5,488 nt of DNA from assembly GCA_024511045.1 (NCBI GenBank), contig JANEMG010000180.1, positions 1 through 5,488 on the forward strand. The letters are read 5' to 3'. The stretch's first letter is position 1. Each line of letters opens with the position of its first letter. The translations under genes and the position numbers were made by a program. The DNA is from Gammaproteobacteria bacterium (lineage in GTDB: Bacteria > Pseudomonadota > Gammaproteobacteria > Methylococcales > Methylomonadaceae). Positions 5,185 to 5,488 of this stretch are shown one piece after another. Under the pieces are notes generated by a model. It worked only from the letters and a program-made list of their open reading frames with translations, had not been told where the DNA came from and made no database searches.

Positions 5185-5230
5185 GCCGTGCGCAGGTCTG
5201 CTGTGCACGGCTTGCCCTCCTCCGGGCAGG
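5185..5230 (+). terminator. Paired hairpins after tkt
   Basis: GCCGTGC (5185-5191) pairs perfectly with GCACGGC (5205-5211). A second stem pairs 5211-5217 with 5224-5230, with one T-G pair, around TCCTCC. The two share C5211, so they abut or compete. T5 follows at 5240-5244, nine bases beyond the second stem, which is too far for a textbook terminator. The pair may stabilise the tkt 3' end or weaken transcription before the stronger candidate downstream. Confidence 0.4.
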
Positions 5231-5275
5231 GAAATATCGTTTTTGTAACGGCCATGGAACATAAATGCAAGTTTC

Positions 5276-5326
5276 AGAAACAGCGATGGATGTTCATTCA
5301 GGGAATGATTGGGAAAGCTGTTTTTT
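5276..5326 (+). terminator. Likely terminator of the tkt transcript
   Basis: AAACAGC (5278-5284) pairs with GCTGTTT (5317-5323), and two more pairs (one G-U) extend the stem outward to 5276 and 5325. Inside it TCATTC (5294-5299) pairs perfectly with GAATGA (5303-5308) around AGG. A T6 tract occupies 5321-5326, partly inside the outer stem. The two-tier stem plus T-run is the best intrinsic terminator signal after tkt, though the large internal loops make it imperfect. Confidence 0.45.
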
Positions 5327-5329
5327 GTT

Positions 5330-5360
5330 CAGTATCAATGCCTCGAGGTCGTTGATACTG
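5330..5360. other. Perfect 9-bp inverted repeat with palindromic loop
   Basis: CAGTATCAA (5330-5338) is the exact reverse complement of TTGATACTG (5352-5360). The 13-base loop contains CCTCGAGG (5341-5348), itself a perfect palindrome, so two copies could pair loop to loop or a dimeric protein could bind there. No T-run follows on the + strand. Confidence 0.5.
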
Positions 5361-5370
5361 TCGGCACACG

Positions 5371-5405
5371 CTGACCGCCATGGAGAGCGAAGCGAAGGCG
5401 GTTAG
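5371..5405. other. Inverted repeat near the right edge
   Basis: CTGACCGCC (5371-5379) pairs with GGCGGTTAG (5397-5405) through nine pairs including one G-U, around a purine-rich 17-base loop. It follows the previous inverted repeat by 10 bp. The two together look like part of a structured intergenic element continuing beyond the window. Confidence 0.45.
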
Positions 5406-5488
5406 TCCTCGGTAGCGACCAGGGCCGCACTGTTTATCCGGCGTGCGATAGCGCAGAGGAGAAACAAAGTAGGCATACGAAAAGTCGC

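Larger units (their letters stand above)
5161..5488. other. Structured region downstream of tkt
   Basis: No gene is confidently supported in these 328 bp. From left to right it holds two adjacent hairpins (5185-5230), a terminator candidate with a T6 tract (5276-5326), and two further inverted repeats (5330-5360 and 5371-5405). A short + strand frame (ATG 5254, stop 5353-5355, 33 residues) has no ribosome binding site and crosses the terminator. On the minus strand a frame is open from the right edge to a stop at 5298-5300 (62 codons). It could be the tail of a converging gene or chance. Confidence 0.45.

Noticed and set aside
4336..5262. Minus-strand open frame opposite the end of tkt
   Set aside because: Its translation is arginine- and histidine-rich without domains, and it is a shadow of tkt codon bias.
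5254..5355. 33-codon + strand frame after tkt
   Set aside because: No ribosome binding site, no homology that I recognise, and it runs through the terminator candidate and its T6 tract.

Overview
The window carries the core of the ribulose monophosphate (RuMP) formaldehyde-assimilation pathway: 3-hexulose-6-phosphate synthase (1708-2355), 6-phospho-3-hexuloisomerase (2359-2904) and transketolase (3148-5160), all on the + strand. Unfused hps and phi genes next to a proteobacterial-type transketolase closely resembling E. coli TktA suggest a methylotrophic proteobacterium. A gammaproteobacterial (type I) methanotroph is the best guess, but this is inference from gene content and moderate GC, and no species can be named.

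Layout. Positions 1-177 hold no convincing gene, but contain a hairpin and a possible -10 box close to the next start. Positions 178-1398 encode a 406-residue, strongly basic, probably disordered protein with no Cys or Trp. It is built from 16 good copies and one decayed copy of a seven-residue motif, consensus T-G-V-x-R/K-Y-L, mostly 20 residues apart. I do not recognise its family, and it is the most interesting object here. Positions 1399-1707 are a gene-free stretch packed with inverted repeats. They end in a good sigma70-type promoter whose -35 box lies in the arm of a 13-pair hairpin, followed by a small inverted repeat that could be an operator and a Shine-Dalgarno site. The hps and phi genes follow, 3 bp apart and evidently translationally coupled. 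A 243-bp gap with a terminator-like hairpin precedes tkt, which has its own strong ribosome binding site. Positions 5161-5488 hold hairpins, a likely terminator with a T6 tract, and structured sequence that may be an intergenic repeat or the tail of a gene on the other strand.

How the genes work together. Hps condenses formaldehyde with ribulose 5-phosphate, Phi isomerises the product to fructose 6-phosphate, and transketolase takes part in the carbon rearrangements that regenerate ribulose 5-phosphate. The repeat protein has the sticker-and-spacer design of multivalent scaffold or condensate proteins. A link to the RuMP enzymes is a testable idea that rests only on its position in the genome.
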